Part shown: positions 6,317-6,380 of the stretch, in pieces
Layout: each line of letters starts with the position of its first letter
Numbering within the stretch: position 1 is the stretch's first letter
DNA from: Gammaproteobacteria bacterium
GTDB lineage: Bacteria; Pseudomonadota; Gammaproteobacteria; Woeseiales; Woeseiaceae
Direction: 5' to 3'
NCBI GenBank assembly: GCA_002685275.1
Contig: NYWX01000061.1
Span: 1-6,380, forward strand
Length of the DNA stretch: 6,380 nt
Notes under the pieces: model-generated
Told to the model about the DNA's origin: nothing
What the model saw: only the letters and a program-made list of their open reading frames with translations
The model's database searches: none
Translations under genes and position numbers: made by a program

Positions 6317-6380
6317 AATTTTCTACTTGTAAATTAATGTAAGCTTTCAAAAATAATTTTCCCCAAATTAAGCGTATAAT

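Noticed and set aside
6317..6380. Promoter upstream of yebC, and a TATAAT on the plus strand at the right edge (6375-6380)
   Set aside because: On the minus strand TTGGGG and TACATT are 19 bases apart and both match poorly. The plus-strand TATAAT has no -35-like hexamer at 16-18 bases. The window ends here, so neither can be supported.

Overview
The window is one compact, AT-rich stretch of bacterial chromosome in which every gene I can support lies on the minus strand. Reading 5'->3' on that strand (high to low coordinates) the order is yebC - ruvC - ruvA - ruvB - (82 bp gap) - tolQ - tolR - tolA - tolB - (69 bp gap) - first codon of a further gene, probably pal. This order is typical of Gammaproteobacteria and also occurs in some Betaproteobacteria. 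The low GC and the short intergenic spaces suggest a small-genome or marine-type member of that group, but I cannot name the genus from sequence reading alone.

Right part (about 5044-6316): yebC, a YebC/TACO1-family protein, is followed 7 nt later by ruvC, the Holliday junction resolvase. ruvC overlaps ruvA by four bases (ATGA). The ruvA stop codon directly abuts the ruvB start. RuvA and RuvB form the branch-migration motor and RuvC cleaves the junction, so the three subunits of one resolvasome are translationally coupled.

Middle (3343-3424): this gap lies exactly where ybgC, an acyl-CoA thioesterase gene, sits in many relatives. Here ybgC is absent. The gap holds the tolQ ribosome binding site and a possible weak promoter.

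Left part (1-3342): tolQ, tolR, tolA and tolB encode the cell-envelope Tol machine. TolQ and TolR form the proton-driven inner-membrane motor, TolA spans the periplasm and TolB is the periplasmic beta-propeller. A candidate promoter and a good ribosome binding site precede an ATG at the very left edge, where pal is expected.

The unusual aspects are at the starts of genes. tolR, tolA and ruvC appear to start at TTG. tolB has no ATG, GTG or TTG that would keep its signal peptide: either it starts at a CTG with a well-placed Shine-Dalgarno, or a one-base deletion separates an upstream ATG from the reading frame. I found no sign of an undescribed system, mobile element, CRISPR array or RNA gene. 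This is conserved housekeeping sequence.
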